Assembly (NCBI GenBank): GCA_009843815.1
Contig: VYCS01000033.1
Span: 1-46,584 of the forward strand
Direction: 5' to 3'
Length of the DNA stretch: 46,584 nucleotides
Origin: Cenarchaeum sp. SB0675_bin_21
Lineage (GTDB): Archaea > Thermoproteota > Nitrososphaeria > Nitrososphaerales > Nitrosopumilaceae
This document shows, piece by piece, positions 1-9,465 of this stretch. Below the pieces are notes generated by a model that did not search any database, was not told where the DNA came from, and saw only the letters and a program-made list of their open reading frames with translations. Each line of letters opens with the position of its first letter. The first letter of the stretch is position 1. Both the position numbers and the translations under genes were made by a program.

Positions 1-1056
1 GTATTGATCTGTGGGTCTTTCAAAATAGTATAGGCCAAGATCCGACGGTTCTAACACTTTTTGATTTACCATAGATAATAACTTCTTAACTATGTAATCG
101 CTATGGGTTGTAATAACAAGCTTAATTTTTTTGTCAGTAGACGCTGTATGTAGCATTTCCATCAGCGCAAACTGCCTGGTCGGCTCCAGATGTGCTTCGG
201 GTTCTTCAATTATTAATCGCCCACCGTTTTCTACATATTCAATACCTAGAAGTATTGGCAGTGATGAGATTACGCCAGATCCTGAATTTTCTAAGTTCGT
301 GAGAAATCCTTTTGGATCTTCAAAAATAATGGAGGGAGCTACACTTTCTTTTTCAGTATACACTCGTCCGGAAAACAGCGTAGAAAATTGGTTTTGAAAG
401 TCTTTAGTCATACCTTTTGTGTATGCATCTAATATCATATCATAGAACTCGTTCATATAATTTGGAAAACTACCAGCAGATCTTAAAAACTGTTTTAGAT
501 CAGGAGCTGAAAAAGTTTCTTGTTGATAATCATAACCGGCAAATGACACAAGAATGTCACGCAAAAGTCTATGTCGCATTTGCGCTATAGTGTAGAAAAA
601 TTCTATGGCGCCAGTTCGTCCTGCTGGAATATATAAGCTCTGTAGCTGAGATTGTGTTTGAGAGTCAAGATAATGACTTAATATAGTATATTTCCTGAGC
701 TCGTTTCTTTCAATGTTGTCTGAAAGTACCAGCTTAAAGGCTTTTTTATCATTTTCAACTGTTAAGTAGCTGTTCGATTGTCCATAAGTAATTAGCTGAT
801 GTGGGCGTAGGCTCAAATTGTTTAATACATAGTATGTCATTAATCGATCTGTAGAGATTTTTAATTTATTAACAATTGGCCAGTCTGAAAATTTATTACT
901 CATCATAAGGTCAAACATGGAAAATGTGTGTATTAGTTTTGAGATCATAGATTTTCCCGAGTTGTTAGATCCAAAAAGTACTATTATTTTTTCGTTACCT
1001 ATTTCACCGGTCAATACAGGGCCAAAATTTCTGACTATTAACTTATTATAATTCAT
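1..1056 (-). CDS. AAA-type ATPase, OLD/AAA15-like, cut by window edge
   Basis: The reading frame is open from an ATG at 1056 to the window edge (352 codons, 3' end missing). Near residues 30-37 there is a Walker A motif, GSNNSGKS, in the typical N-terminal context of SMC/OLD-like ATPases (a short strand, then 'FGSNNSGKSM'). Near the edge the protein reads IIEEPEAHLEPTRQ followed by KLVITTHSDY, which are the Walker B/D-loop and the H-loop region of ABC-type AAA15 proteins. Such ATPases act in OLD nucleases, Gabija GajA and other anti-phage systems. Whether a TOPRIM nuclease follows cannot be seen. The gene is AT-rich and sits at the edge of a defence-rich island. I am confident of the ATPase family but not of the system. 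Confidence 0.8.
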   Translation of the reverse strand, partial: MNYNKLIVRNFGPVLTGEIGNEKIIVLFGSNNSGKSMISKLIHTFSMFDLMMSNKFSDWPIVNKLKISTDRLMTYYVLNNLSLRPHQLITYGQSNSYLTVENDKKAFKLVLSDNIERNELRKYTILSHYLDSQTQSQLQSLYIPAGRTGAIEFFYTIAQMRHRLLRDILVSFAGYDYQQETFSAPDLKQFLRSAGSFPNYMNEFYDMILDAYTKGMTKDFQNQFSTLFSGRVYTEKESVAPSIIFEDPKGFLTNLENSGSGVISSLPILLGIEYVENGGRLIIEEPEAHLEPTRQFALMEMLHTASTDKKIKLVITTHSDYIVKKLLSMVNQKVLEPSDLGLYYFERPTDQY

Positions 1057-1634
1057 TGTAAGTAGCCTCTTGTAAAAGTGGTAGCACTAAGACAGTCCCA
1101 ATACCGCTGTGTTGGTTATGTTTTCGACTTTGATTCAATCTTGTTCGGTTTTGCATTGTGCAGGTTAAGATATACCTAGCATGTTTATTCAAGTTAACCT
1201 CTTTAATTGTCAGCAGACTCAACTGGACGTTTGTGTTTGTATTAAACATATGCCTTAATGAACATTCATGTAGTCTTGCATCGTGCATTCGTGTTTTGGC
1301 ATTGGTTGTTAAACATTGCAGTCTCATTACTGTGCACCTAGCATTATACCAGTACATGCAAAATACATAGTGTGTATAATGTGGAATATTCCGTATAGAA
1401 AGACTGGTTAGAATTGCAACAAACCAATAACCCATCTTTATCATTTGTACCAAAACCTCTTCAATACTAGCATTACCACTTTACACGCAAAACTGTCTAA
1501 TTTAAATTTTTGATCTAAATCTTGAACTGTCCCATTAATGGCGCTTGTCCCAAAGTGGCGCCTGACATCTACCTGACCTACGTTTCCACTCCAGACCCAT
1601 ATTTCCACTCCACACAGACAACCTACGTTTCTAC
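1057..1634. other. Intergenic stretch, no convincing gene
   Basis: Open frames here (for example 1046-1453 on the minus strand) have unbiased, cysteine- and threonine-rich content and no promoter, so I do not call them. The distal part, from 1528, holds the dispersed-repeat cluster annotated separately. Confidence 0.5.
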
Positions 1635-1642
1635 TCCAGGCA
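1528..1642. repeat. Dispersed repeat cluster 1
   Basis: The cluster starts with a motif of the form TGTCCCATTAATGGCGC followed by TGTCCCAAAGTGGCGCC. Then come three reverse-oriented copies of the short repeat (GACCTACGTTTCCACTCC at 1575-1592, ATTTCCACTCC near 1600, ACCTACGTTTCTACTCC at 1621). The same motifs recur at 11.8, 13.5, 19.4, 22.4, 23.7, 36.6 and 45.7 kb. The cluster abuts the right end of the SWIM-DDE transposon copy. Confidence 0.75.
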
Positions 1643-3130
1643 TAAAATACCGGATACTGAATGAATAAAAAATAAAAATCAGTTACGCGCCTTGGCAGCA
1701 GCTCGTATAATCGTGAGTATCTTGTTTACACCATCGACATGTATACCTGATGCCTCGCCTGGAGTCTGTCCGTCAGGCAGTCCCAGATGTGGCCTTACAT
1801 GGTTATGATACACCTTCAAACCGGCAAGCAGTGCTGCATCCTCCTTCTTCAAACCGCGTACAACCTTCTCGCGCAGCCGTATGGTATTTCCATTGAAAGA
1901 CTCCATCTGGTTGTTGTGTATATCGCCATCCATGCGTATGTGTGACTCATGCACAGAACTCTTCCACAGGTAGTTCTTGGGAGCGTACTCATCTTTGTGA
2001 GCCTCGGCAAAGTTAGATGCGCCATCAGATATCAGTTTGGATGGAGTTTTACCCGTTATGTCTTTTGCCTGCTTAAACATCGGTCTAACATCATCAGTAC
2101 CTTTGTGTGTGGCAACCTGTCTGGCAATCCAATATCTTGTCTCTGAATCCAGCATCGCGAACAGGTACTTTCGCTTCCCGCGTATCTTCATGTATATTTC
2201 GTCGGTACGCCACTCCTCGCCGACCAGTGGAGTTATCCCATCAAGATATTCATCCATCATATGGCCGTACTGTTCTGCCCAGCGATGTATGGTAGAGCGG
2301 CCAACCTTGCAGTATATTGAGTGTAGTGCCTTTACGGTCTTTCGTATAGACAGGCCGGCATATACCAGTTCTACAGCGACTGTAATGTACTCTGGGGCAG
2401 AACGCCGCCCCTCAAATCCAAGGTTGTCTGTAAAGTATTTGCCGCATGATTTGCATTGGAACCGGTGATTGCCGCTGCGCACCCCCTTCTGTATAATGTC
2501 GGATGAACCGCAGCGCAGACATAAAATCTGCCTTGGTTCTTCTATTACACGCCGTTCTCTATTGTTCCACTGTACGGCTTGGATATGCTTGCAGACTACA
2601 CCAGTATGCAGTTAATCTGGACAAGAGCACATCCAACCGTGTCCGAAATTTCGCACTTCGTATGATTCATCTCTACTCTGCGATTTTACAAGATAATGGT
2701 CTGGGGATATGCATTCAACTTGTCCGCCCATCTCATATATTAGATATCCCCTGTCGGCACGCGACTTTGCACCAAGATACTTTTCTAATGCATACGCGTG
2801 CTTGCAATATATCGCATCATCTGGACAGTTACAATCCCAACTACGGGATGTACGTACCAAAGTATACTTGACGCATGGTTCAGTCTGTGAACACACCTCG
2901 TACGTAGAATCATCTACTTGACGAATCTGATTCTTTTGTTTTGTTATCAATATACCTCTCTGTTTTCTGTAATTCATTTGTATGGTAGCGTATCGGTAGT
3001 ATTTAAGGCGGTAAAAGTTAATCTTGAGGCGTGAGAGCACATGTGAGCGTTGCGGTCATACGTGGACCATACAGAATGAGCTCTCGGTAACTGTCGTGGG
3101 TGTAATTCACCGTACTGGAACAAGCCTAGA
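1635..3130 (-). mobile_element. SWIM-DDE insertion sequence, decayed copy
   Basis: This is the same element as at 20.9-22.4 kb, in the opposite orientation. Homology between the copies extends upstream of the transposase through a shared leader to a common outer edge, GGCTTGTTCCAGTACGG (plus strand ...CAAGCCTAGA at 3130). The opposite ends match only over about seven bases (TCCAGGC / TCTAGGC), so the right boundary is approximate. The element carries one gene, broken by a stop codon. Confidence 0.7.
1679..2977 (-). pseudogene. SWIM zinc-finger DDE transposase, one nonsense codon
   Basis: The frame is continuous from an ATG at 2977 to 1679 (about 433 codons) except for one TAA at 2612-2614. 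The intact relative at 21043-22347 reads CPDHTHTG where this copy has CPD-stop-LHTG. Domains in order are: a first SWIM finger (CNCPD...CKH), a second SWIM finger (CSCPD...CKH, containing the stop), a CxxC zinc ribbon, a helix-turn-helix region, and a DDE core with WRTDE, LISDGASNF and MESFNG. The start is placed at MNYRKQRG because a TATA-like ATTTAAGG lies at 2999-3008 and the intact copy has the same arrangement. The two copies differ at many positions, so the duplication is not recent. Without readthrough the transposase is inactive. Confidence 0.85.
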
Positions 3131-3156
3131 AGGAGATAGCCACCTCAAAATATTGT

Positions 3157-4128
3157 TTATGTCTTTGGGCTGGTATGTTTGGAGTAATCCTCAAGCCATA
3201 TCGAAACCATACGTGCCAGACTGAGTTGCCATTTATAGTCAGAGTGTGCATCAACTTCCGATGATCCTCTTGGCGGAGGAAATGGAAATTTATGTTTAGT
3301 GACGAGTGTGTCAAATTTACTACAATCATCTTCGACTCGTTTCAGTTCTTTCTCGACTTTATCAGGCGGCATGCCTCTGACTAGGTGGGAGCCAACATTT
3401 CTGGAGTGTCGCAATACATTAAGCACAGCAAAGAGTAACTCAACATCGGGTCCGTCGTACCCACCATCCATTACTTGGGTTTTAAACCTGTCAAACTTCT
3501 CGAATGTTCGCATCTTCCATGCATTACACACTAACTCATTGATATGACCTTCAATTTCCCGAATCACATCAATAAACACACCTACTGCTGCCGACCTGTC
3601 ATTGCGCCTTCTGATATGCGCATGTATTGCGCATATGGCTTCCAAGTAGAACTTACAATCAGAAAACAGGGGCAGATTGCAGGGATTGCTATGTTGTTTT
3701 ACCCATTCTGTAGATTGTTCCGGCTTATAGTCTACACCATACCACAATATGTCATGGTATGGTATGAGTCCAAACCAACCTCTAGTCGTAAACCACAGTA
3801 GGTAATAAGCAGACATATCCCTAGCGACATCACTACCAATCATGAGCATGTCGGTGTCAATACCCACCGATATCACATCATTCTTGGTGAGCAAGCTCAA
3901 ATCATGTTTGATCTCTACCTTGTATCCCTTTCTCTTCATGAACTTGATCACACGGTCCATCTCGGGACGCGCCGCGTTTAGGTCGGTGCTGATGTGTAAC
4001 ACATTCACATATTTGTCCCGCTGCCACGTATTATTGGTAAACTCATACATTTCGGCGTCAAAGTTTTCCATATGTAATTTATGCTCCTTGAGGTCAAGTT
4101 TTGGTCCAAACTTTGGTGTGTTAGTCAT
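3157..4128 (-). CDS. Possible HEPN-type protein, function unknown
   Basis: This 323-residue protein is not firmly recognised. The start at 4128 (MTNTPK) is preferred over the in-frame codon at 4140 because a strong TATA box lies 28 nt upstream of it. The C-terminal third contains VLRHSRNVGSHLV, in which R243-N-V-G-S-H248 fits the RxxxxH motif of HEPN ribonucleases and the 'R.iRN..aH' pattern of HEPN/DUF4145-like proteins. The N-terminal half alternates strands and helices (VNVLHISTD, DVISVGIDTDMLMIGSDV) and could be a nucleotide-binding or PIN/NYN-like fold, but no family is clear. It lies 96 bp downstream of the Type ISP gene, on the same strand but with its own promoter. An accessory or abortive-infection role is inferred only from motif and position. 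Confidence 0.5.
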   Translation of the reverse strand: MTNTPKFGPKLDLKEHKLHMENFDAEMYEFTNNTWQRDKYVNVLHISTDLNAARPEMDRVIKFMKRKGYKVEIKHDLSLLTKNDVISVGIDTDMLMIGSDVARDMSAYYLLWFTTRGWFGLIPYHDILWYGVDYKPEQSTEWVKQHSNPCNLPLFSDCKFYLEAICAIHAHIRRRNDRSAAVGVFIDVIREIEGHINELVCNAWKMRTFEKFDRFKTQVMDGGYDGPDVELLFAVLNVLRHSRNVGSHLVRGMPPDKVEKELKRVEDDCSKFDTLVTKHKFPFPPPRGSSEVDAHSDYKWQLSLARMVSIWLEDYSKHTSPKT

Positions 4129-4151
4129 TGCTGATACCAATGCCTAATTGG

Positions 4152-4160
4152 TTATATAAT
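4152..4160 (-). promoter_or_regulatory. TATA box for the HEPN-like gene
   Basis: The minus strand reads ATTATATAAC, centred about 28 nt upstream of the ATG at 4128. This spacing implies a leaderless transcript and decides the start codon. Confidence 0.6.
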
Positions 4161-4224
4161 ATGTATTCGTAACTCAAACACACCACGATAAATATCAAGC
4201 CGTAAAATATTCGTTCTATTGACA

Positions 4225-7200
4225 TCAAAAACTATCCATACTCACCTGTTTTGGCTTCTCTTGCTTTATATCCATACCCTCAAATTTCTCTGGTAGATTC
4301 TCGATTATCCTGTCGGACTGTACGCCGATATATACAAGTCGTTCTATCATACCGCGCACCTCCTCGGACTTTACACCCTTCAATGGGTAGTTTGTTATGC
4401 CGGTTACGGGATCCTCCCTATATGAGTACCTTGATACCTGTACTATACCATTTGGTGCCGCGAACCATCCGATTGGAGTTAAACCGTTGACCTTGTAGTC
4501 TGTATGCGGGAGGTTGTCATATACTAATGTATCATCAAGATATAGTTTGGTTGCATCCCTTGTACCTGTGCCATCATTCTTCTTTTTGCCGAATGTTATC
4601 TTGCGCGGCGCGTCGGGTATTGGGTGTAAAGGTGCACCTAGGTCATATCGCGGTGTGACATCAGAGTCAAAATTCAGATGCATGTGTGCCAGTTCACGTC
4701 CAGCCGTACAAAATGCGTGAAAGTCTGGAGCCATTGGTATGTTTGGTATACCGCGCACCAAGAACGCCTGATATTTTTCTCGGAAGCCCGTATGATGTAG
4801 TATGCCGTATGTGTAGTAGAAGATGTCCTCTTTTGTGATGGTATCATCTTCATATGTTGTTCGGTATAGTTCGAGCGCCCAATCTGTAATATTGTCAATC
4901 ATTTCTCCATCACCTTCATCGGGAAGACTTGGCCGTGATGTACCACCTCCAGATCTGGCGTCATATTCGTTATGAAGACCGAGAACTCGCCCCTGATCTT
5001 GTCCGGTACTATTATTGCCAGATTCGCTTCTGGAGGAGTCTGGAGTCTGGAGTCTGGAGTCTGGAGTCTGGAGTCTGGAGTCTGGAGTCACACCCTGACG
5101 AACATTTTCACGGTTTTGTTTCTTTGCTTTTAGAGGGAAGGTTTGGGATGCCTCATGGATGTGCAAGTCAGGTGTGGTATTGGTCATCATGGTTGAGAAC
5201 TCGCCCCTGATTTTGTCAGGCACTAATATGGATGGGTTATTCGCTTCGCCTGTAGGATAGAATCTTGGAATCAATGCCGTATCGTTGGCAAATGCCTTGT
5301 CAAAATACAGATATTGTTTGAAGAATGGACGGAATAGTGCTTGTCGTATAAGATCATCATTGAATTGTAGTGGCGATGATTTTTTCATTGCTCTTGAGAG
5401 GTGTGGTGTCCACTGCACATGTTTTTCGTCTATCTTGAAGTCTGTAGGATCCTGAGTATTACAGTAGTCTATGGTTCGCTTCATATTAGATGTAAGTTGG
5501 CCTCTACTAGAGTTGTAAACCCAAGGGTCTCTGCGTGTTTTAAGTCCACTACAATACTGACTGAAGAGAATATTATCTTTTTTACCTCCCTTTCCAGCCC
5601 TACTACCCATTGGTGTAATATCGTCCCATTCATCAGCCAGTTCGCCGCGCTGGTTCAACCAGTCGTGATACTTGTCTGGAGATTTGGGCAGCCATGGAAC
5701 ATTAGACATATCCCCGAACCCGCGTATAATATCGAATTTCTGCTCGCGGGATAGATGGTCGCCAATATCGTGATAGCGTATGGTGCAACCTGTTTTGGAT
5801 GGGTTTTTGACTAGAATTACTATTGTAGTCGCCTCACGGGATCCACCACCAAAAATTTTCCCACCTTCTCTCCTCGACTGTTCTCCCCTAGTACCCTGCT
5901 GATTCCCACGCAGATTAAAACAATACACATCAGTAAACTCCTCTTTGATGCAAGCTCGTACACCCGCCTCCGCATTACCAGTAATCCATGCCGAGGGCAT
6001 GATAAAGCCGATTATCCCGGATTCGCCGATGCGGTCCGAGGCCCAACGGAGCGCTTTGAGATATGAATTATAGAGTGATCTCTTGTTACCCTTTGGTGCA
6101 TGTTTGATGTATGTATCTTTAACCAAACCCTCTAACTCAGGATGGCTGACGTTCTTGTTGTCATCATTGGCGGACTTTTGCCCCGCCGAATAAGGCGGAT
6201 TACCAATTATAACCTGTATACGCGCACTACGTTGCTCATCCCGCATCTGAAACACATCTTTGAAATCAGGATCAGTTATCTTTGTCTGCTCCAATGCCTC
6301 TGCCCTGCCCGAAGCCTTCAATTCCAGCCAGTTAGGACGCACAGTGAATGTATCCACATAACAACTTCGCTCAAACGGTTTATCCTCCCCCACTATCCGC
6401 GAATACGTGGTCTCTATATTCATACAGGCCGTATAATACGCCAATAGTTTATTCTCACCAAATCTAATATCCTTATACTTTGATTTCACTACATCTTTCG
6501 GCAACATATCAAGCAGTCTGGTAAGAAACACACCTGTACCTGCAAACGGGTCCAGTATGCTGATTTTCTTATCACCAAACCCGGCATTGAACTGCTCCTT
6601 CAATACATGTTGTATGGAATTTATGATGAAATCAACTATCACCACAGGTGTATACACGATGGTCTTGGCCTGCGCCCTGTCGAATGTCTGGAAGAAGTTT
6701 CCATATATCTTGTTTATGATGTTCTGTTTGGCAGCAGGGCTGTTGATATTTCCTATGTGGTATTTCATCAGTTTGTGCCACTCTTCCAACTCCTCCAATT
6801 CTACGTGAAAGTCCATCCGACCTACTGTATTATTAAAGGCCGTAATTACCGGATTGGTGGTCTCCCCGAACAATTCCCTGAATATAGGTTGTAGTACAAC
6901 ATGCTGCGCAACGGCCTGTATAGTATCACTGTACGTGACAGTATAGCCTACAGTTTCTTTGAGATTTTCGTGCAGGGTTTCTATATTCTGCTTGTATTTT
7001 GTATCTGCACGATTGGCCAGCCTCAATGCTACCACAGCCGCCCTCTCACCGAGTTTGCGCCCATATTCCTCCCAGTAAAACCCAGTGTCTAGTAATGTAG
7101 CCGGCAACACATCAAAGATTGGTCGGATTGTGGGTGGTATGTCTATCATGTTCTCTATTTTATCCCTTGATGGCTTTTCACCCGGTTCTAGAACAAGTGA

Positions 7201-8991
7201 TGCTTGGTTGAAGAATTTGTCGATTCGGTCATCATGTGCGCGTAATGCTTCTAATACCTGTAGTATCAGTTTATTTGCCTTTGATTTGTCTGCACTACTC
7301 GATATTGCCTCGTTCTTTGACACTACCACCGGTACAATAACATATCCCATCTTTTTGCTTGGATGCGTTCGTATTACGCGCCCTACTGCCTGTACCACAT
7401 CCACCACACTCTGTCGCGGCTCATAAAACACCACACCATCCAAAGACGGTACATCCACACCCTCTGACAGACATCTGACATTAGACAATACATGTACTGT
7501 ATCCTCGGAGGTATTCTCAAGCCAGTTTATGCTTTTCACTCTGTCCTTGGCACGGTCTTTTCCATCTACATGTTGTGTATCTACATGTATGGTTTGGTTG
7601 TTGCGTTCATTCTCAATATCCACAACCTTCTTGAATGCCTTGATGAATCTCTTTGAGTTTGGTATCTTGTTGTGGAACACCAGTATGCGGTTTAAAAGAT
7701 TGGGCGGTTCGTCTACATCCTGCTGTTTAATGGCGCTATATACAGACGCTAACTTACACTCCTCCTCAAGTGGTATCTCAGAGTCAATATCGGCATCGAC
7801 ATTCTTTTTATCCTCCTCATCCGCATCTATTGCAAGTCCAACCACCTGATATTCAGTCAATATACCATCGGTAATAGCCTTGGAGAAAGGTAGTTTGTGA
7901 AACTCCGGACCAAATATCTCCTTATCATTCATGGAGAATACATTGTCTCCCTCCAGTTCATACACGCGAGGTGTGGCGGTCATGTAAAGGCGCTTTCTGG
8001 CACTGATATTCTCATCATCATGCGCCAGTGTAAATGCCTTCTTCCCACTACCGGCCGTGCGATGTGCCTCATCGAATATGATAAGATCAAACACTACATC
8101 GTGGAATGCCTCCTGAACTACATCGGCAGACTGATACGTGGAGAATATTACACGCATTGACTTTTTATCATTCTTCAGTTTTTGGAAGTTATTCCTTAAT
8201 TTATTGGGATCAGTAGTGACGATACCACTGGTCAGACCTGTTATCGATATATCTTCAGGGTTACCCGCAGTCTTATCAGAACACACAATAATGGTCTGCT
8301 GTGGTATGTTGAAATTTTCGGCCCATGCATTATACGTCTGTTTGATGAGGGATATTGAAGGCACTAAATACAGTACGGTCTTGTCCTTGCCTACCATCTC
8401 TTCGGCAATGCGGAGAGATGTAAGCGTTTTACCTGTCCCACATGCCATTATGAGCTGGCCACGTGAGTTATTTTGGAATCCCCGTATTACTTTATTGTAT
8501 GCGGTTTCCTGGTATGGGCGTAGTGGAAGTGTGGCATTCTGTGTTATCTTCTTTGGGTCTATATCCCACTTTATCTTTGAGGTTTCCAGATCAGTACGCC
8601 GTATGATGGTAACACCCGTCTCTGCGCACTGCTTAACCAAAGTTTTTGTAGGTTCACCAGTAGTTACAATGATCCTGTTTTTGATGTTTTTTACCTCCGA
8701 CTCAACCCAGAGATTGGTAACATTTCCCTCGTAATGCAGGGAGGTGCCATCAGCCAGGAATTTACACTGTATGGCGTAAGGTTCTCCAAACCCATCATAC
8801 GCTATAATGTCTATGCCACGATCCTTCTCTATAGGAACACGGCGAACTTCTTTGAAATGTGCATACTGCCTATCTTTGCTGAAAAACTCTACCATGAGTA
8901 GCTCGAATAGATCGCCGAGTTTCTTGGCCTCTCCACCTGAAATCTTTCGTATGTGATTTAGTACATCACCAAAGGTAGTTGCATCTGACAC
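4225..8991 (-). CDS. Type ISP single-chain restriction-modification enzyme
   Basis: The 1588-residue protein has the order and length of LlaBIII-like Type ISP enzymes. First is an Mrr-like PD-(D/E)xK nuclease (D61 in RGIDIIA, Q75-C-K77). Next is an SF2 helicase/translocase with Walker A MACGTGKT at 182-189 and DEAH at 307-310. Then comes an N6-adenine methyltransferase with DPFAGTG near 810 and NPPY near 931, followed by a C-terminal target-recognition region (NITDWALELY, KEDIFYYTYGILHH). The enzyme would methylate host DNA and cleave unmodified DNA from one polypeptide. The start is a GTG 26 nt below a TATA box, so leaderless. Around residues 1301-1360 the gene carries a seven-base tandem repeat and an out-of-frame copy of the preceding coding segment (annotated separately). 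Currently the frame is open throughout. Confidence 0.9.
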   Translation of the reverse strand: MSDATTFGDVLNHIRKISGGEAKKLGDLFELLMVEFFSKDRQYAHFKEVRRVPIEKDRGIDIIAYDGFGEPYAIQCKFLADGTSLHYEGNVTNLWVESEVKNIKNRIIVTTGEPTKTLVKQCAETGVTIIRRTDLETSKIKWDIDPKKITQNATLPLRPYQETAYNKVIRGFQNNSRGQLIMACGTGKTLTSLRIAEEMVGKDKTVLYLVPSISLIKQTYNAWAENFNIPQQTIIVCSDKTAGNPEDISITGLTSGIVTTDPNKLRNNFQKLKNDKKSMRVIFSTYQSADVVQEAFHDVVFDLIIFDEAHRTAGSGKKAFTLAHDDENISARKRLYMTATPRVYELEGDNVFSMNDKEIFGPEFHKLPFSKAITDGILTEYQVVGLAIDADEEDKKNVDADIDSEIPLEEECKLASVYSAIKQQDVDEPPNLLNRILVFHNKIPNSKRFIKAFKKVVDIENERNNQTIHVDTQHVDGKDRAKDRVKSINWLENTSEDTVHVLSNVRCLSEGVDVPSLDGVVFYEPRQSVVDVVQAVGRVIRTHPSKKMGYVIVPVVVSKNEAISSSADKSKANKLILQVLEALRAHDDRIDKFFNQASLVLEPGEKPSRDKIENMIDIPPTIRPIFDVLPATLLDTGFYWEEYGRKLGERAAVVALRLANRADTKYKQNIETLHENLKETVGYTVTYSDTIQAVAQHVVLQPIFRELFGETTNPVITAFNNTVGRMDFHVELEELEEWHKLMKYHIGNINSPAAKQNIINKIYGNFFQTFDRAQAKTIVYTPVVIVDFIINSIQHVLKEQFNAGFGDKKISILDPFAGTGVFLTRLLDMLPKDVVKSKYKDIRFGENKLLAYYTACMNIETTYSRIVGEDKPFERSCYVDTFTVRPNWLELKASGRAEALEQTKITDPDFKDVFQMRDEQRSARIQVIIGNPPYSAGQKSANDDNKNVSHPELEGLVKDTYIKHAPKGNKRSLYNSYLKALRWASDRIGESGIIGFIMPSAWITGNAEAGVRACIKEEFTDVYCFNLRGNQQGTRGEQSRREGGKIFGGGSREATTIVILVKNPSKTGCTIRYHDIGDHLSREQKFDIIRGFGDMSNVPWLPKSPDKYHDWLNQRGELADEWDDITPMGSRAGKGGKKDNILFSQYCSGLKTRRDPWVYNSSRGQLTSNMKRTIDYCNTQDPTDFKIDEKHVQWTPHLSRAMKKSSPLQFNDDLIRQALFRPFFKQYLYFDKAFANDTALIPRFYPTGEANNPSILVPDKIRGEFSTMMTNTTPDLHIHEASQTFPLKAKKQNRENVRQGVTPDSRLQTPDSRLQTPDSSRSESGNNSTGQDQGRVLGLHNEYDARSGGGTSRPSLPDEGDGEMIDNITDWALELYRTTYEDDTITKEDIFYYTYGILHHTGFREKYQAFLVRGIPNIPMAPDFHAFCTAGRELAHMHLNFDSDVTPRYDLGAPLHPIPDAPRKITFGKKKNDGTGTRDATKLYLDDTLVYDNLPHTDYKVNGLTPIGWFAAPNGIVQVSRYSYREDPVTGITNYPLKGVKSEEVRGMIERLVYIGVQSDRIIENLPEKFEGMDIKQEKPKQVSMDSF
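4918..5252 (-). repeat. Diverged tandem duplication inside the Type ISP gene, second copy out of frame
   Basis: Copy A (about 5141-5252) encodes EANNPSILVPDKIRGEFS in frame. Copy B (about 4918-5033), after the heptamer tract, encodes EANLAIIVPDKIRGEFS, but in a different frame from the one used by the full-length protein. Read in its own frame, copy B ends at a TGA next to the codons for MIDNITDW. In the full-length frame it is read as low-complexity glycine/serine/asparagine sequence. The copies share roughly 60% of residues by eye, so B may be a recombined allele rather than a recent slip. Confidence 0.8.
5035..5089 (-). repeat. Heptanucleotide tandem repeat in the Type ISP coding region
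   Basis: Seven perfect GGAGTCT units start at 5035 and are followed by a six-base partial unit ending at 5089. On the coding strand they give the peptide cycle TPDSRLQ. Because seven is not a multiple of three, gain or loss of one unit shifts the reading frame of the remaining C-terminal region. Confidence 0.97.
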
Positions 8992-9013
8992 TCATACTTT
9001 TTGTTACCGGTTG

Positions 9014-9023
9014 CTTATAAAAC
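9014..9023 (-). promoter_or_regulatory. TATA box for the Type ISP gene
   Basis: The minus strand reads GTTTTATAAG, centred about 27 nt upstream of the GTG at 8991. This supports leaderless initiation at GTG. Confidence 0.6.
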
Positions 9024-9465
9024 GCCTTGTGTTATGATTTGTGTCAAATATCACATCTGGACCGGAGGCGAGGATAAGATACCTCTACCTATGTAATTTC
9101 CCCACTAGACACGAGTGGTAGGTGCTTTTTTGATGTGTCAAGATACTTATCAAAATGTATTACTGTAAAAGAAATGCGCAGGTGCCCCCACAAAAATATC
9201 CCGTAGAACAAGTTCGGTATGGGCAACTCAACTATGTGGCCCGCCCAAACGATATCATGAATTTCCACCGGACGAGGGGTGAAGGGACTTCGAAGCCGCC
9301 CTTCATACAAGTAGGGGCAGCGAGAGGTCCCGATTCTGGGAAAGTGTTTGCAATGTACCCCGAGTCGGTAGATGTTAGTGGTGGCTGTTTTTTCCAATGT
9401 ACCCAAAAAATTTGGGGACGGTTCAATCTTTTAATTGGTGTATCTAAGATGCCAGCGCCATCCCA
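9024..9465. other. Intergenic stretch, no convincing gene
   Basis: Open frames on both strands here are short and without promoters. The stretch may be the non-coding remainder of the IS110-type element whose transposase end follows, but I see no defined element ends. Confidence 0.4.

Noticed and set aside
1046-1453. 135-codon minus-strand gene
   Set aside because: No promoter, Cys/Thr/His-rich composition, and it overlaps the start of the ATPase gene; it looks like chance.
5035-5089. CRISPR-like or minisatellite array
   Set aside because: The units are seven bases with no spacers, inside a coding region; this is a simple sequence repeat.
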